This document shows, piece after piece, positions 62,489-64,000 of a stretch of 64,000 nucleotides of DNA; position 1 is the first letter of the stretch, and every line of letters begins with the position of its first letter. The stretch lies in NCBI GenBank assembly GCA_016285345.1, contig JAEEQN010000008.1, forward strand, positions 1 through 64,000. The letters run 5' to 3'. Made by a program: the position numbers and the translations under genes. This DNA is from Victivallales bacterium (GTDB lineage: Bacteria > Verrucomicrobiota > Lentisphaeria > Victivallales > UBA1829). The notes under the pieces are model-generated. The model made no database searches and was not told where the DNA came from. It was given only the letters and a program-made list of their open reading frames with translations.

Positions 62489-64000
62489 ATGAAAAAGCTT
62501 CCCGATACGCAGGAAAACGCGGTCATGAACGAGATACTTGCGGGGTCCTGCCGCAATCCGCACGAATTCCTCGGCATGCATCAGGTCTCCGGCGGCGTTA
62601 TGGTCCGCGTGTACGATCCCGAGGCGGAATCCGTTACGGTCATCTCCGGAAATAAGCGTTACCCCGCGACGAAGGAAAATGAACAGGGAGTTTTCACCTG
62701 TTTCTTCGCGAGAAGAAAGAATCTGTTTGCGTATCAGGTAGAGAAAAAATATACTGACAGCACGTTTACTTCGCCCGATCCGTACTGTTTCCTGCCCACG
62801 CTCGGCGAGATGGATATTTATCTGTTCAATCAGGGCGAACATCAGCGCGTCTACGATGTGATGGGGGCGCATGTAAGAAATCTGGGCGGAGTCGAGGGTG
62901 TTTCGTTCGCGGTCTGGGCGCCGAATGCACAGCGCGTTTCCGTGGTTGGCGACTTCAACTGCTGGGATGGTCGGCGGCATCCGATGCGCATGCTCGGGCT
63001 TTCCGGCATCTGGGAGCTCTTCATCCCCGGCCTCAAGCCCGGCGACGTGTATAAATTCGAGGTGAAAGGTTCGGACGGATCCATCGTCCTGAAGCTCGAC
63101 CCTTATGCGCAGAGGACCGAGTTGCGCCCGAACAATGCCGGTATTATCACCAATGCGGAATCGTTCCAATGGACCGATGATGTCTGGATGAAGAAACGCG
63201 CCGCGACAAATCCGGTCGACAGTCCCATGAACATTTACGAGGTGCACCTCGGCACTTGGGGCGGCCCCGGCCTGAAATTGCCCGAGGTGAAGGAGACGTT
63301 CAACAACTACCGCGAGCTCGCCGTCGCGCTGGCTGATTACGTTCAGAAAATGGGCTACACCCATGTGGAACTTCTCCCCGTGATGGAGCATCCGCTGGAC
63401 CAGTCGTGGGGTTATCAGGTGACCGGATTTTACGCACCGACCGCGCGCTACGGTTCGCCGGAGGATTTCGCCTGGTTCGTGAACTACATGCACGAACACA
63501 ACATCGGTGTGTTCCTGGACTGGGTCCCCGCTCACTTCCCGCGCGATACCTTCTCGCTCGGACGGTTCGACGGCACGGCCTTGTACGAGCATGCCGATCC
63601 GCGCAAGGGCGAACAAAAGGACTGGGGAACGTACATCTTCAATTTCGGGCGCAACGAGGTGCGGCAGTTCCTGATCGGCAGCGCGCTTTTCTGGCTCGGA
63701 CACTACCATGCGGACGGCCTCCGCGTGGACGCCGTCGCATCCATGCTCTACCTCAACTATTCGCGCAACGACGGCGAATGGATCCCGAACGAATACGGCG
63801 GCTGCGAGAACCTTGAGGCGATTGCGTTCATCCGCCATCTGAACGAGCTCGCGCACAAGCTCTATCCCGGCATCTCCATGATCGCCGAGGAATCCACGTC
63901 CTGGCCCGGCGTTTCCCGTCCGCTCTACCTCGGAGGCCTCGGTTTTACGTTCAAGTGGAACATGGGCTGGATGCACGATACGCTCGACTATTTCAAGCTG
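62489..64000 (+). CDS. glgB: 1,4-alpha-glucan branching enzyme, N-terminal 504 residues (partial)
   Basis: GH13 branching enzyme that makes alpha-1,6 branches in glycogen. The N-terminal carbohydrate-binding domain (HEFLGMHQVSGGVMVRVYDP..; VSFAVWAPNAQRVSVVGDFNCWDG) is followed by the catalytic barrel: LLPVMEHPLDQSWGYQVTGFYAPT, DWVPAHFP, DGLRVDAVASMLY (nucleophile Asp near 410) and AEESTSWPGVSRP (acid/base Glu near 466). AGGAGGA lies 8 nt before the ATG. The gene runs off the right edge. Confidence 0.97.
   Translation, partial: MKKLPDTQENAVMNEILAGSCRNPHEFLGMHQVSGGVMVRVYDPEAESVTVISGNKRYPATKENEQGVFTCFFARRKNLFAYQVEKKYTDSTFTSPDPYCFLPTLGEMDIYLFNQGEHQRVYDVMGAHVRNLGGVEGVSFAVWAPNAQRVSVVGDFNCWDGRRHPMRMLGLSGIWELFIPGLKPGDVYKFEVKGSDGSIVLKLDPYAQRTELRPNNAGIITNAESFQWTDDVWMKKRAATNPVDSPMNIYEVHLGTWGGPGLKLPEVKETFNNYRELAVALADYVQKMGYTHVELLPVMEHPLDQSWGYQVTGFYAPTARYGSPEDFAWFVNYMHEHNIGVFLDWVPAHFPRDTFSLGRFDGTALYEHADPRKGEQKDWGTYIFNFGRNEVRQFLIGSALFWLGHYHADGLRVDAVASMLYLNYSRNDGEWIPNEYGGCENLEAIAFIRHLNELAHKLYPGISMIAEESTSWPGVSRPLYLGGLGFTFKWNMGWMHDTLDYFKL

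Overview
The window looks like chromosome of an anaerobic, Gram-negative, moderately GC-rich member of the Planctomycetes-Verrucomicrobia-Chlamydiae group, most likely a Lentisphaerae/Victivallis-like bacterium. This is inference from gene content. The clues are a PPi-dependent phosphofructokinase, a desulfoferrodoxin/FprA/rubredoxin oxygen-defence operon, an AIDA-repeat plus FG-GAP surface protein, BspA-type leucine-rich repeats, a PVC-like CdsA signature variant and a planctomycete-like lipoprotein. No rRNA or other taxonomic marker is present to prove it.

Layout. 1-685: start of a PPi-phosphofructokinase gene (minus strand, runs off the edge). 686-7004: an accessory region with a glycan cluster (GT4, a frameshifted GT2, a GINT1-N-like beta-propeller protein), a membrane-anchored Sel1-repeat protein, five copies of a 13-14 bp-armed palindrome, and a 176-bp promoter/leader present twice with two mismatches. 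7005-10562: NhaC-type antiporter, tRNA-Thr, an LpxH-like phosphoesterase, coaD and a DUF177/YceD protein with a histone-like tail. 11120-12960: dfx-fprA-rubredoxin operon on the minus strand. 13168-24823: a compact minus-strand block of Mu-type head genes (gp28 terminase, gpI protease, decoration protein, gpT capsid, gp36) followed by unknown genes, a beta-helix fibre and possible lysis genes. No portal, tail tube, sheath, tape measure, transposase or integrase is visible.

25228-33308: BASS-type transporter, uvrA, a YycJ-like metallo-hydrolase, a zinc-ribbon Ser/Thr kinase and rsmB. 33359-42856: the AIDA/FG-GAP protein, a single gene encoding two fused PilT ATPases, argH with a downstream secreted protein, an ArfB-like rescue factor, a GT2 enzyme and a lipoprotein. 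43200-46648: the classic rpmH-rnpA-yidD-yidC-jag operon with a clear promoter and terminator. 46830-50562: proS-metG operon. 50723-55891: PheC-like lipoprotein, tRNA-Leu, a UGM-like FAD enzyme and a large BspA-type LRR protein. 56368-59957: dnaN, recF, thiI (minus strand), without dnaA. 60216-64000: a gmhA-like SIS isomerase, uppS, cdsA and the start of glgB.

Two genome-scale patterns recur. Many promoters share an extended -10 reading TGCTATA(G/T)T with a TTG-type -35 box 16-17 nt upstream. A two-hairpin element, in gene-sense order GGAGG..CCTCC then GCGCGG/GCCGGG..CGC/CGGCAC, sits downstream of at least six genes in the same orientation as the gene, often touching the stop codon. It is probably a 3'-end or REP-like element. 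The strongest candidates for something undescribed are this 3' element family, the portal-less Mu-type capsid island, the fused double PilT and the duplicated promoter-leader upstream of the glycan cluster.
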